DNA from: Rheinheimera sp. 1928-s
GTDB lineage: Bacteria; Pseudomonadota; Gammaproteobacteria; Enterobacterales; Alteromonadaceae
Reading direction: 5' to 3'
Assembly: GCF_029269265.1 (NCBI RefSeq)
Contig: NZ_JARIXP010000002.1
Location: 421,469 to 485,468, forward strand
DNA length: 64,000 nt
Part shown: one piece after another, positions 18,251 to 26,786 of the stretch
Layout of the letters: each line of letters starts with the position of its first letter
Position numbering within the stretch: position 1 is the stretch's first letter
Notes under the pieces: model-generated
What the model saw: only the letters and a program-made list of their open reading frames with translations
What the model was told of the DNA's origin: nothing
Databases searched by the model: none
Made by a program: the position numbers and the translations under genes

Positions 18251-19078
18251 ATGAAACCACATAACATGCAACAAAAAGTGCTGCAGCTGGTCGAGACACC
18301 TTGGTTTAACCACAGTATTTTAGTGCTGATTTTAATCAACGCTATTTTGTTAGGCCTGGAAACCTCAGCTTCAGTGATGCAAAACTTTGGTGTAGTAATA
18401 CTGCTGGCGGATAAAATTTTGCTGACGATTTTTGTCATCGAGCTGCTGCTGCGTATTTTTGCCTACCGCCTTAGTTTTTTTAAAGACTCCTGGAGTTTGT
18501 TTGATTTTGCCGTAGTGGCTATAGCTCTGATGCCTGCTACCGGCCAGTTCTCAGTGCTGCGGGCTTTAAGGGTGCTGCGGGTTTTACGTTTATTGTCGAT
18601 CGTACCTTCAATGCGCCGCGTGGTTTCGGCTCTGCTGGGTTCTTTGCCAGGTTTAGGTTCTATCGCCATGGTGCTGGTACTGATTTATTACGTTTTTGCT
18701 GTTATTGCCACTAAATTGTTTGGCAGTGCTTTTCCTGAATGGTTTGGCTCTATAGGCGCGTCCTTTTACACGCTGTTTCAGGTAATGACATTGGAAAGCT
18801 GGTCTATGGGTATTTCCCGACCTGTGATGGAACAGTTCCCTTATGCCTGGGCCTTTTTTGTGCCTTTTATCTTAATAGCCACTTTTACCATGCTAAACCT
18901 CTTTATCGCCATTATCGTCAATACCATGCAAACCTTTACCGATCAGGAGCATGCAGCCGAACGGGCTGAAGACAAAAAAGCAGAGCAAGCAGAACAGCAA
19001 CTGATGCACCAGCAACTGGCTGACATTCAACACGAGTTAAAAGCTTTAAGAGAAGAGCTGAAACAACGTAACACCTAA
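18251..19078 (+). CDS. Bacterial voltage-gated sodium channel (BacNav, NaChBac/NavMs type)
   Basis: Forms a homotetrameric sodium channel in the inner membrane. Each 275-residue subunit has six helices: S1-S3 at about 18-95, a voltage-sensing S4 with Arg every third residue (R104, R107, R110, R113), a pore helix, and S6 at about 200-228. The selectivity filter T180-LESWSM-186 is the form found in NavMs. After S6 comes an acidic neck and a heptad-rich C-terminal coiled coil (about 235-272) that holds the tetramer. GAGGG precedes ATG 18251; ATG 18266 is less likely. In marine and alkaliphilic bacteria such channels are tied to motility and pH response. Confidence 0.93.
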   Translation: MKPHNMQQKVLQLVETPWFNHSILVLILINAILLGLETSASVMQNFGVVILLADKILLTIFVIELLLRIFAYRLSFFKDSWSLFDFAVVAIALMPATGQFSVLRALRVLRVLRLLSIVPSMRRVVSALLGSLPGLGSIAMVLVLIYYVFAVIATKLFGSAFPEWFGSIGASFYTLFQVMTLESWSMGISRPVMEQFPYAWAFFVPFILIATFTMLNLFIAIIVNTMQTFTDQEHAAERAEDKKAEQAEQQLMHQQLADIQHELKALREELKQRNT

Positions 19079-19089
19079 GACTCTGTTCA

Positions 19090-19112
19090 GGCCGCGGCAC
19101 TGAGTCGCGGCC
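19090..19112 (+). terminator. Possible terminator hairpin after the sodium channel gene
   Basis: GGCCGCG-gcactgagt-CGCGGCC lies 12 bases past the stop. The seven-base GC stem is strong, but no real T-run follows (AGTCCTTT), so intrinsic termination is uncertain. Confidence 0.4.
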
Positions 19113-19256
19113 AGTCCTTTGACTATCCCGCCTTTGCATTCCTTTTCTGCTTCAGCTGGTTTAAGCTGATGTTTCTTTGATGTTAATCACTTGCCTTGGC
19201 TATATACAATGGAGTGTCCGGATGTCTTTTCATCTATTTATTTGCAGGCCTGATGT

Positions 19257-21848
19257 ATGACCAGTCTGATGGTTTTAGTTGGTCTTATTGCTGTCATTGG
19301 TGCTCTTTGTGGGATCAGGGCAATGCTGCAACTGAGCCAAATCAGAGCTGAACTGGCAGAGTTGAAAAAACAGTTCAAGGGCAAAAGTGTGTCAGTCCCA
19401 CCAACTGCACTGCCGACTGAGCCTGAACTTGTAGCTTCAGCGATAGCCCAACCAGTAGCAGATGTGAATCCATTAAACCCCTTAGCTATTATTCCTCAAA
19501 CCCAGCCTGTGCCAACACCTGACATTTCCGCCCCGCCCGCTGATATGTTTTCAGCACTATCAGGTTGGATAGAGCAGCAACTGATTAAAAGAGGCATGGT
19601 CTGGCTTGGTGCTTTGGCCCTGGCTTTAGGTGGCATCTTTTTAGTTAAGCATTCACTGGACGCTGGCTGGTTATCTCCCGCTTTACGTATCGCGTCCGGT
19701 ATGGCTTTTGGTCTGACTTTAATTATCGGCAGTGAATGGCTGCATAAACGCAGTCAGGGTCATGCGCTGAACAACTATGCACCAGCTGCCTTGTCCAGCG
19801 GCGGTTTTATCAGCCTTTATGCAGCAGTGCTGGTCGCGCTGGACTGGTATCAATTACTGAGTCCTGCTGTTGCTTTTCCACTTTTAGCTATTATTGCTTT
19901 GGCCGCGTCCTGGATGTCCTTGCGACAAGGCCCATTGTTGGCACTGATTGGTATTGTCGGTGCTTATGCAGTGCCCGTGCTGGTCTCCACGGATTCAGGT
20001 AATGTGCCAGCCTTATTGGCATATATTTCACTGGTCACAGTATCTTCAGTACTGGTAGAACAAAAAGTTAAACGCCCCTGGCTGTGGTGGCTGCCGATGT
20101 CTGCCCATCTGTTATGGCTTTTTGCTGCAATTTGGCTAGTCAGTTCAACTCAGTTATGGGCGTTCTGGCTGGTACTTTGTGGCAGTTTCGCCTTATTGGT
20201 CTGGTTACCCTCTGTTGGGGTAAAAGCACAACATATGGAGTTTACCCACCAGCCAATGCGCGGCTGGTGGCCATTGAGCCGCGAGCTGATATTGAGTCTG
20301 GCGCTGCTGGTAGTGGCATGCTGTGCGCTGTTTAATACAACAGATATCGTTAGTTTCACAGGCCTGTTAATTTTTGTTCTGCTTATGCTGGGGTGCGCAG
20401 CCAGCCACAGTAAATCTGAACTGTTGGTTTGGCTGACCTTTCTGCCTGCCCTTTGCTGGCTGCTACAAGCACCTTTGGGATTATCTACAGATCCTTATGC
20501 CATAAGCAGTGCCAGCGTAAAACACCATCTGTTGTTATTGCTGGTCTTTACGGTACCTGTGTGCACTGTAGCGCTAAAATGGCCAGGGCGCCTGCAATGG
20601 AGTAGTGCTTTAGCCGTACTGCCTGCGCTATTACTCGGTGTAAGTCATGCACAGGCCAGCGTTGAGGTGCAGCAGCAGTTGCAATTGCTCTGGACTTGCC
20701 TAGCCTTGTTGCTGGTCGCAGTTCAAAGTGCGATGGCGCTGAAAACCAGCCATAAAGCCGCTGCTTTTATTCAAATGGCTGGAGCTAACTTTGCACTGAC
20801 GTTATGTTTTACCTTTTGGCTTGCCGATGCAGCTTTAACTTTAGCCATCGCAGCGCAACTGGTGCTGCTGACTCTACTGGCTATCCGGTTAAAAATGCCT
20901 GTGCCGCACTGGCTAATCAAACTGATCGTTGCTGCAGTGCTGGTGCGTTTAACGACAGCCCCGCTGCTTGGGCACTATGAAACCGAACTGTTATTTGGTT
21001 TGCATTGGTCTTTTGTGGTTTACCCCGTCGCTTTGCTGTGTTTTGGGCTGAGCTGGTATTTGTGGTGTGCCACCGCCCTTCGGAGCTATCTGGAAGGTGC
21101 GTTACTGCATTTGGTGGCTGTATTTATCACAGTGCAAACCCAGTACTGGTTAAATAACGGCGTTGTTGATTTTACCGATATGAACTTTAATACCCTGACT
21201 ATTCAGGCCTTTAACTGGCTACTGATGGCATGGATTTATCAGTGGCGCAGCGCTCAGGCAGGCAATACCGCATTGCTGTATCGTATTGCAGCTGCCACTT
21301 TAGTGGTTCTGGTTGCGCTGGCACATTTGAAACTGAGTGTGATGGAAAACCCGTTCTGGCACACACAGTCTTTAGGTGCTGTACCAGTACTGAATCTGTT
21401 GCTGTTGGTATGGGGCTTACCGGCCTTGATATGCTGGGCTTTTAGCCGCTTGCCATTATCCGCTCGCCTGAAAAAACTGGCCTTATACACAGCGTTGGCT
21501 ACCGGCACTTTATACCTGACTGGCGCTATCCGGCATTTCTGGCAGGACGGGCAAATCCTGCTGAGTTTACCTACCTCTGTAGCCGAGCAATACAGCTATT
21601 CGCTGGTGTTTTTAGTGATCGCCATAGCCACTGTGTTACTGGCGCAATGGCAAAACAAAACCCAAGCCCGTAAAGCAGGTTTTGTGTTGTTAAGCGCTGT
21701 GGTGTTGAAAGTTTTTGTGGTGGATTTAAACGACTTAACAGGGGTGCTCAGAGCTTTGTCTTTTATAGGTTTAGGTTTAAGCCTGGTGTTGCTTGGCTGG
21801 CTGTTTCAGCGCTTGCAACGGCCTGTACTGACAAAAACAAGTCACTAA
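19257..21848 (+). CDS. DUF2339 polytopic membrane protein
   Basis: A very hydrophobic 863-residue inner-membrane protein with more than twenty predicted spans. An N-terminal anchor (about 1-25) is followed by a short coiled coil (LSQIRAELAELKKQFK, about 27-42) and a Pro-rich linker up to about 95. The membrane domain opens with IEQQLIKRGMVWLGALALALGGIFLVKHS, which is the mark of DUF2339. Function in the family is not known; suggestions of a cell-envelope role remain unproved. The C-terminus carries FVVDLNDLTGVLRALSFIGLGLSLVLLGWL, also typical. It stands alone on its strand, downstream of the channel gene by 178 bases. Confidence 0.85.
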   Translation: MTSLMVLVGLIAVIGALCGIRAMLQLSQIRAELAELKKQFKGKSVSVPPTALPTEPELVASAIAQPVADVNPLNPLAIIPQTQPVPTPDISAPPADMFSALSGWIEQQLIKRGMVWLGALALALGGIFLVKHSLDAGWLSPALRIASGMAFGLTLIIGSEWLHKRSQGHALNNYAPAALSSGGFISLYAAVLVALDWYQLLSPAVAFPLLAIIALAASWMSLRQGPLLALIGIVGAYAVPVLVSTDSGNVPALLAYISLVTVSSVLVEQKVKRPWLWWLPMSAHLLWLFAAIWLVSSTQLWAFWLVLCGSFALLVWLPSVGVKAQHMEFTHQPMRGWWPLSRELILSLALLVVACCALFNTTDIVSFTGLLIFVLLMLGCAASHSKSELLVWLTFLPALCWLLQAPLGLSTDPYAISSASVKHHLLLLLVFTVPVCTVALKWPGRLQWSSALAVLPALLLGVSHAQASVEVQQQLQLLWTCLALLLVAVQSAMALKTSHKAAAFIQMAGANFALTLCFTFWLADAALTLAIAAQLVLLTLLAIRLKMPVPHWLIKLIVAAVLVRLTTAPLLGHYETELLFGLHWSFVVYPVALLCFGLSWYLWCATALRSYLEGALLHLVAVFITVQTQYWLNNGVVDFTDMNFNTLTIQAFNWLLMAWIYQWRSAQAGNTALLYRIAAATLVVLVALAHLKLSVMENPFWHTQSLGAVPVLNLLLLVWGLPALICWAFSRLPLSARLKKLALYTALATGTLYLTGAIRHFWQDGQILLSLPTSVAEQYSYSLVFLVIAIATVLLAQWQNKTQARKAGFVLLSAVVLKVFVVDLNDLTGVLRALSFIGLGLSLVLLGWLFQRLQRPVLTKTSH

Positions 21849-21888
21849 CAGATCACTGGCCTCTTTCATCTGCATGTCATAAAAAATC

Positions 21889-21928
21889 GTCATGCTGTGG
21901 CGCAATTCTTCTTGCAGCACAGCATGAC
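21889..21928. repeat. Eleven-base perfect inverted repeat before the sigma factor gene
   Basis: GTCATGCTGTG (21889-21899) and CACAGCATGAC (21918-21928) pair exactly, with 18 bases between. It ends 14 bases before the GTG start at 21943. There is no T-run, so it is a poor terminator for the DUF2339 gene. An operator or a leader-RNA hairpin is more likely. Confidence 0.6.
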
Positions 21929-21942
21929 CATTAAAGATCGCA

Positions 21943-22443
21943 GTGAATACAGATAACAAACTTCATCACTCCATTAGGCAACTCAGTCCACAACTGCAAA
22001 GTTACCTGCGATCCAGAGTACACAGACCTCAAGACAGAGCCGATCTGTACCAACAAACCATCATGGCGCTGCTGAGTCATACAAGTCCTGATAAGCTGCG
22101 AAATCCTCTGGCTTATGCCATCACTGTGGCACGGCATCTGGTTTTTCATCACTCTAAATCTAACCACACAAAAACTGAACTCGCCGATGAATACAACGAA
22201 CTGGAATGCACAGATCCCACCTCAGATCCTGAAGCTCAGTGTGTTCTGCAGCAACAGGTGCAGCATATGGAGCAAGTGTTGCTGCTGTTGCCTCCGCTAC
22301 GCCGTGAAGTTTTTATCCGCTGCCGCCTGCATCATCAGCCCAGAGCAGAAATAGCTCTGGAGCTGAATATGACCGAAGCAGCGCTGAAAAAACATATCAG
22401 CCGCGCTGTGGCCCAACTGGCACACTGCAGGCAATTATTCTGA
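21943..22443 (+). CDS. ECF (FecI-like) RNA polymerase sigma factor, no anti-sigma partner
   Basis: A 166-residue sigma-70 family factor. Region 2 (about 12-75: LQSYLRSRVHRPQDRADLYQQT, then NPLAYAITVARHLVFHH) and region 4 (about 105-160: LPPLRREVFIRCRLHHQPRAEIALELNMTEAALKKHISRAV) are both present, as in FecI-type factors. The start is GTG 21943, with weak AAAGA upstream; there is no in-frame ATG near. No FecR-like anti-sigma or receptor lies beside it: upstream is DUF2339 and downstream a convergent phospholipase overlapping by nine bases. Its trigger and targets are unknown. Confidence 0.85.
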   Translation: MNTDNKLHHSIRQLSPQLQSYLRSRVHRPQDRADLYQQTIMALLSHTSPDKLRNPLAYAITVARHLVFHHSKSNHTKTELADEYNELECTDPTSDPEAQCVLQQQVQHMEQVLLLLPPLRREVFIRCRLHHQPRAEIALELNMTEAALKKHISRAVAQLAHCRQLF

Positions 22444-23508
22444 AATAACACAGTTGACCTGAGTTAATTGTGGATGACAGCGCCACAGGCTTTGATCCGG
22501 AAATTGCACCGCTTTGCCATCCGGAGTTTGTTGAGGGGCCTGTGGGTAAAAATCGGTAGAAATAATCTGAGCTGCACTTTGTAACGCTGTATCACGTCTT
22601 ACAGTGGAATAAACCTTAGGATGAAATTCATCACTGCGGGTGCGAACTATATAACCCTGCTTGACCAATTGCTCTATAGTTTCAAACTGCTGTTCTGGCT
22701 GGTTTTGCAGCAACATAGCGGCTTCAGCACTGGATGGTGGATAATTACCAAACATCACCCTTCCGGCTAAAGAGGGATGTTGCTTGCGGTACAATTCCAG
22801 TTGTTCTGGCTGACCATCAAACAAGAAGACAAAACGGCCGCGGGAATACGCCAAGCTTGGCCAGCCTTTAGTCAACACGCTTTGCTGCAGGCTAAGGCCT
22901 GGCTTTCGGACAAAATCCGGTGTTAATAGCTTCTCTTCCGGCAAAACGGCACGTATTTCCTGATCCAGCTGAGCATAATCCTCAGTCGTCAGAATCCGGG
23001 GCTTAATGCCCCCAGCCACGCCGCTTTCTTTTACATTCAGCAGGATCACCACTGGCAAATGATTTTTGTGCTGTAAAGACCACTGAAGTAATTGACGCAG
23101 ACAATCCTGAAATAATGGGCAATGGGAGGCAAAATCCAGATCCGGAATATGAAACGCCTTAAAGCCAGGTTGCTGTAATTTTGCTTTGTGTTCTGCAGAC
23201 AACAAAGATTTACCTAACCATTGCTCTGCTGCAGGTTTGAGATACATGCCCCCTTCAGGGTCAGCCAAAACATCCAGCTCCAGATGACGTAACCCCAGCT
23301 CCAGTTGCTGCTGCAACGGCAAATGCTGATACTGCAACGATGAGGTATCCTGACCTTGTTGCTGCATGTAGTGACTGACTCCATCAGGTAAAGCCTGTTT
23401 ATAACTGTTGTGCGAACCAATCCACTGTATTTGATTTAACTTCAGTGGCTCAGCCGTTGCAGTGCTGCAGAACCAGAACAGCGCTATGAACAAAATTCTG
23501 AAACTCAT
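22435..23508 (-). CDS. Secreted Ca2+-dependent phosphoinositide phospholipase C-like protein (PI-PLC-C1)
   Basis: A 357-residue exported protein, with signal peptide to about residue 19 (cleaved after STATA). The TIM-barrel PI-PLC family shows in IQWIGSHNSYK (first catalytic His), LGLRHLELDVLADPEGG (metal-binding acidic residues) and FHIPDLDF (second His), in the arrangement of Streptomyces Ca2+-dependent PI-PLC. It would cleave phosphoinositides or a related phosphodiester outside the cell; the true substrate of bacterial members is often unknown. A good GGGG site lies before ATG 23508. It is convergent with and overlaps the sigma gene end. Confidence 0.82.
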   Translation of the reverse strand: MSFRILFIALFWFCSTATAEPLKLNQIQWIGSHNSYKQALPDGVSHYMQQQGQDTSSLQYQHLPLQQQLELGLRHLELDVLADPEGGMYLKPAAEQWLGKSLLSAEHKAKLQQPGFKAFHIPDLDFASHCPLFQDCLRQLLQWSLQHKNHLPVVILLNVKESGVAGGIKPRILTTEDYAQLDQEIRAVLPEEKLLTPDFVRKPGLSLQQSVLTKGWPSLAYSRGRFVFLFDGQPEQLELYRKQHPSLAGRVMFGNYPPSSAEAAMLLQNQPEQQFETIEQLVKQGYIVRTRSDEFHPKVYSTVRRDTALQSAAQIISTDFYPQAPQQTPDGKAVQFPDQSLWRCHPQLTQVNCVISE

Positions 23509-23587
23509 GTGTTACCCCTTTTTAATATTGAATACAGTGATAGAGTCACGGCCGGGTTAAAAGGGGACAATCAAAACAAAGAAACTG

Positions 23588-23626
23588 AAAAAATACAGTC
23601 GGCCTTGTTGATCTGAACAACAAGCC
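23588..23626 (-). terminator. Terminator after the Toprim-like gene
   Basis: On the minus strand GGCTTGTTG-ttcagat-CAACAAGGCC (one bulged base) is followed by GACTGTATTTTTTC. It sits directly after the stop of the gene at 23628. Confidence 0.6.
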
Positions 23627-23627
23627 A

Positions 23628-24413
23628 TTAGCTTTCCAACAGCGCTTCCTGCTCTAAAAAGCAGCCTTTTTGCTGTAGTGCATCCAGCAAGCCGTAAAAA
23701 TGGTGTTTTTCAGCCAACTCTATCGCTTTGGCTAACTGATTCGGATGCTTGGGTTTGTTGTTAAATAACGTCTGCCAGGGACTAAAATCAGCAGGAGTTA
23801 CAAAAATTAGTTTGTCACCCAGCCGTTGTTTTAATAGATCAAACAGCTCTAAAGCTGCAGCATCAAAATCAAAGGCGCAATAAATCTGTTGGTACTGCTG
23901 ATAAAAGGGCATCAGTAAAGCACTACTGGCTTTGCTGCCAGAAGCAAAACCAATATCAGTGTTGTGCAAGGAAAAATCCAACGCCAGCATCTGACCACAG
24001 ACCGGCACTAGTTGTGGATAACGGAAAAAACATTCTTCATTTTCTATCAGCAGCAAACTACTTTTCGCCTGATAGCTCTGGAATTTGTCGGTCCCATCCA
24101 GCACCACCACTTCAGGTTGTCGGTTCTGACACCCCTCGTGATACACCAGTTGATAACCAAAAGAGGTATTGACCCGATGCGAGTCGCCAATCTGAGCCGC
24201 TTCTTTGCGTGATGCTGGCTGCAGCGCCTGTTGTTCAAGCTGACGAAACAATACTTCAGAGACAATACTGACCTGCCAACGGCCTGACCCTAACTGCCGT
24301 ACTTTAAATAGCTCGGACTTTTTCTGATAAAACAGTGGAGGCAACAACTCCAGCATACGACCGTAATGCACAGGCTTGCCCTGACGGATTTGTTGCAGGT
24401 ATTTTTTTAACAT
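23628..24413 (-). CDS. Toprim-like protein resembling the JetD/DUF2220 C-terminal domain
   Basis: A 261-residue soluble protein I could not name. Its second half looks like the Toprim fold of Wadjet JetD and Spo11/TopoVI-A: a strand with an acidic motif LLLIENEECFF (about residues 122-132), a segment DIGFASGSKASSALL, and a strand-helix YCAFDFDAAALELFDLLKQRL (about 182-202) that fits DxD followed by a helix. The N-terminal 110 residues may be a winged-helix-like part. JetA, JetB and JetC are absent around it, and the locus is a single-gene unit with its own terminator. It may be a stand-alone nuclease or a housekeeping relative; the fold call is inference by eye. Confidence 0.6.
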   Translation of the reverse strand: MLKKYLQQIRQGKPVHYGRMLELLPPLFYQKKSELFKVRQLGSGRWQVSIVSEVLFRQLEQQALQPASRKEAAQIGDSHRVNTSFGYQLVYHEGCQNRQPEVVVLDGTDKFQSYQAKSSLLLIENEECFFRYPQLVPVCGQMLALDFSLHNTDIGFASGSKASSALLMPFYQQYQQIYCAFDFDAAALELFDLLKQRLGDKLIFVTPADFSPWQTLFNNKPKHPNQLAKAIELAEKHHFYGLLDALQQKGCFLEQEALLES

Positions 24414-24604
24414 TCACGATCCCATTCTGGCTTTGGCTTGCTTCGGATAGCAGTGAACCGCAAAGCAGACGGCTTGGCAAGTGTCGCGAAAGCTTTATCA
24501 ACTTGTCATAAAAATGCCACGGGACAGCCGGATAATAAGCCCCAGTTAAGTGCGAACCCTGTCAATGTGTTGCTTTAACTCCCTGGATTGTCCTGGATTT
24601 TTAT

Positions 24605-24638
24605 GAGGGAAACCCTTGTGGTTCTCCCTCTTTTTTTT
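24605..24638 (+). terminator. Strong orphan terminator in a 290-base intergenic region
   Basis: GAGGGA-AACC-cttgt-GGTT-c-TCCCTC followed by eight Ts. No plus-strand gene precedes it within the intergenic region: the gene at 23628 runs the other way. It ends 65 bases before the DUF3429 start. It must therefore end a short RNA or an attenuated leader. The rest of 24414-24703 shows nothing else I can name. Confidence 0.8.
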
Positions 24639-24703
24639 ACTTTTTCATCCGCTCTATCTTCTGCTGCGTATAAGAATTTTTCGCCTTTCATTGAGATTTT
24701 TTT

Positions 24704-25114
24704 ATGCAACTGATCCACATCTTAGGTTATGCAGGCTTAGTGCCTTTTATCGGCCTGACGTTTGTACAACTATGGCCTCAGCTTATAGCTTTTACTTTGC
24801 CTTTTAGTGCATTCCAAAGTTACAGCCAGATCATCCTGGCCTTTATGGCTGGAGCACTCTGGCCTTTACTTAATCAGCAATCCGGACCATCTCTGCCTGT
24901 GTGGGTGGTGAGCATAGCTCTGGTTGGCTGGTTTAGCAGCTTGCTTTTGCCACAGCACCAGCTTCTGGTGCTTGCAGCTGCTTTTATCGCAGTCCGGCTG
25001 ATTGAACTCTGGCAAGGCAGCCTGTTAAATTACAGCCCCGCTTACCATAGATTAAGAAATCAGCTGACGACTGTGGTTGTGTTCTGTCACCTGCTGTACT
25101 GGTGGTCTCTTTAA
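24704..25114 (+). CDS. DUF3429 inner-membrane protein
   Basis: A 136-residue protein with about four membrane helices. The opening LIHILGYAGLVPFIGLT and FMAGALWPLL match the DUF3429 family, whose function is unknown. The start ATG 24704 follows ATTGAGA. Its last four bases overlap the convergent rhodanese gene. The gene might be read through from, or attenuated at, the terminator at 24605. Confidence 0.8.
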   Translation: MQLIHILGYAGLVPFIGLTFVQLWPQLIAFTLPFSAFQSYSQIILAFMAGALWPLLNQQSGPSLPVWVVSIALVGWFSSLLLPQHQLLVLAAAFIAVRLIELWQGSLLNYSPAYHRLRNQLTTVVVFCHLLYWWSL

Positions 25115-25503
25115 CAGAGCAACTCAAACCCTTCATCCAGCCACCCCGTCACTCCGCCTATCATCTTTTTGACTGGTCTTTGTAACTGAGCCAGTTTTAG
25201 TGCCGCCTTATCTGCACCATTGCAATGAGGTCCGGCACAATAGACAACAAACAAAGTATCGGCCGGATAAAGCGCCAGACTTTCAGCTGAAATCCGGCTA
25301 TGCGGAAAGGACACAGCTTCAGGCAAATGGCCTTGCTGATAAGCAGCCTCTCCCCGTACATCCAGCAACACAAAATCCTTTCTTTTATTGCTGATGGCAT
25401 GGTGCAAGTCCCAACAATCGGTTTCAAACTGCAACAAAGCACTAAAGTGGGCAACCGCTTGATCGGATCCCGCTGCTGTTGGTCTGGATACCATAGATGA
25501 CAT
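25111..25503 (-). CDS. Rhodanese-domain protein (single-domain sulfurtransferase)
   Basis: A 130-residue cytoplasmic rhodanese. The domain runs from about residue 35 to the end, with FVLLDVRGEAAYQQGHLPEAVSFPHSRIS and the active-site loop YCAGPHCNGADKAA, whose first Cys would carry the persulfide. It lies back to back with the GlxA-type regulator at 25657, a pairing often seen in proteobacteria, where the regulator probably controls the rhodanese. Sulfur donor and acceptor are unknown. Confidence 0.88.
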   Translation of the reverse strand: MSSMVSRPTAAGSDQAVAHFSALLQFETDCWDLHHAISNKRKDFVLLDVRGEAAYQQGHLPEAVSFPHSRISAESLALYPADTLFVVYCAGPHCNGADKAALKLAQLQRPVKKMIGGVTGWLDEGFELLC

Positions 25504-25656
25504 AAATACAACTCCTGATTAAATGCGCTGCATTCGAGCGCTGATGAACTTCAGCAGTACTCTACTTCACAGACAAAGCCCACACCATTGGCTGAAAAGA
25601 CACAATAAGATAGTATTAAGCCAACCTCAGCCATCAGCTAAATACGGACAGCCATT

Positions 25657-26601
25657 ATGCATAAAGTTGCTATTTTATTAGGCCCTGCAGTGGCTAGTTT
25701 TGAACTGGGTTGTGCTTCAGAGTTGTTTGCTTTAAGTCGGCCTGAATACCCAAACTGGTATCAGACCGATATTATCAGCTTTCATCAGGGGCCTTTCACT
25801 GCAACTGGCGGCCTGCAATTGCTGGTACCGCAGGTGCAGGATTTAACAGCCTACGATACCATTGTGATCCCCAACTGGTCTGTGTCGCAGCCTGAACCTC
25901 CAGCGCTGTTGCGCAGTCAGTTAGTGGCCGCTTATCAGCGTGGTGTCCGGCTTATTTCATTCTGCTCAGGTGCATTTTTGCTGGCAGAGCTTGGCTTGCT
26001 TAAAGGCAAAGCCGCAACGACCCATTGGCGTTATGCCGATGAGTTTCAGCGCCGTTATCCTGACAGCAGGTATCAGCAAAATGTGCTCTATTGTTTTGAT
26101 GGCCACATAGGTTGCTCGGCTGGTAGCGCAGCGGCGCTGGATTTGGGACTGGCGGTAATAAGGCGGGATTTTGGCTTTGAAATTGCCAATCAGGTGGCAA
26201 AAAGAGCGGTGATTTCCGCTCACCGTGAAGGTGGACAAGCTCAGTTTGTCGCACAGCCGCTACAGAAAAAAACTAATTTACTCAGCACCACTATGGACTG
26301 GGCTTTATTGCATTTACATCAGCCTTTAGCTATTGAGCAACTGGCCGATAAAGCAGGGATGTCCAGACGCAGTTTTGATCGGCATTTTAAAGCCAGTACG
26401 GGCTTAAGCCCGCTGCAGTGGCTGACGCAACAACGCTTGCAACTGGTGCAGCATTATCTGGAACAAGGTCAGCATTCGATAGAACAAATTAGTGATCTGA
26501 CAGGTTTTGGCTCAGCATTGAACTTGCGTCAGCAGTTTCAAAAGCAATTGGGGATAAGCCCCCGTCAGTATCAACGTCAATTCAGCTGCAGTCAGTTGTA
26601 A
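25657..26601 (+). CDS. GlxA/FtrA-family regulator: DJ-1/PfpI domain plus AraC helix-turn-helix
   Basis: A 314-residue transcription factor. The N-terminal DJ-1/PfpI glutamine-amidotransferase-like domain (about 1-180) shows the nucleophile-elbow loop ISFCSGAFLLAELGLL and TTHWRY. The C-terminal AraC domain (about 215-312) carries IEQLADKAGMSRRSFDRHFKASTGLSPLQWL and FGSALNLRQQFQKQLGISPRQY. Such proteins are called FtrA or GlxA. It is divergent from the rhodanese gene with 153 bases between, the probable control region. The effector is unknown. Confidence 0.9.
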   Translation: MHKVAILLGPAVASFELGCASELFALSRPEYPNWYQTDIISFHQGPFTATGGLQLLVPQVQDLTAYDTIVIPNWSVSQPEPPALLRSQLVAAYQRGVRLISFCSGAFLLAELGLLKGKAATTHWRYADEFQRRYPDSRYQQNVLYCFDGHIGCSAGSAAALDLGLAVIRRDFGFEIANQVAKRAVISAHREGGQAQFVAQPLQKKTNLLSTTMDWALLHLHQPLAIEQLADKAGMSRRSFDRHFKASTGLSPLQWLTQQRLQLVQHYLEQGQHSIEQISDLTGFGSALNLRQQFQKQLGISPRQYQRQFSCSQL

Positions 26602-26786
26602 GCTGTGGCATAGCTGGTGGCAAGTATCATCTAAAAACATGTGAAAAACGGCCAGCTTTTGCCGCACCTTGCTTCATGACCCGCTATTTTCCTGTGTTTT
26701 GAAGCCAAGTAACTCTGGCACCAAATTTGCTCCTTTTGTGTAAAAGGTCAGATCCATGACCACAGCATAAAGCTCAGGAGATCCGT

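Noticed and set aside
23628-24413. Wadjet defence locus
   Set aside because: Only the JetD-like Toprim part is present; no JetA, JetB or JetC genes lie within the window.
24616-24807. Short plus-strand frame over the orphan terminator
   Set aside because: It spans the terminator hairpin and its T-run and overlaps the DUF3429 start in another frame; not a credible gene.
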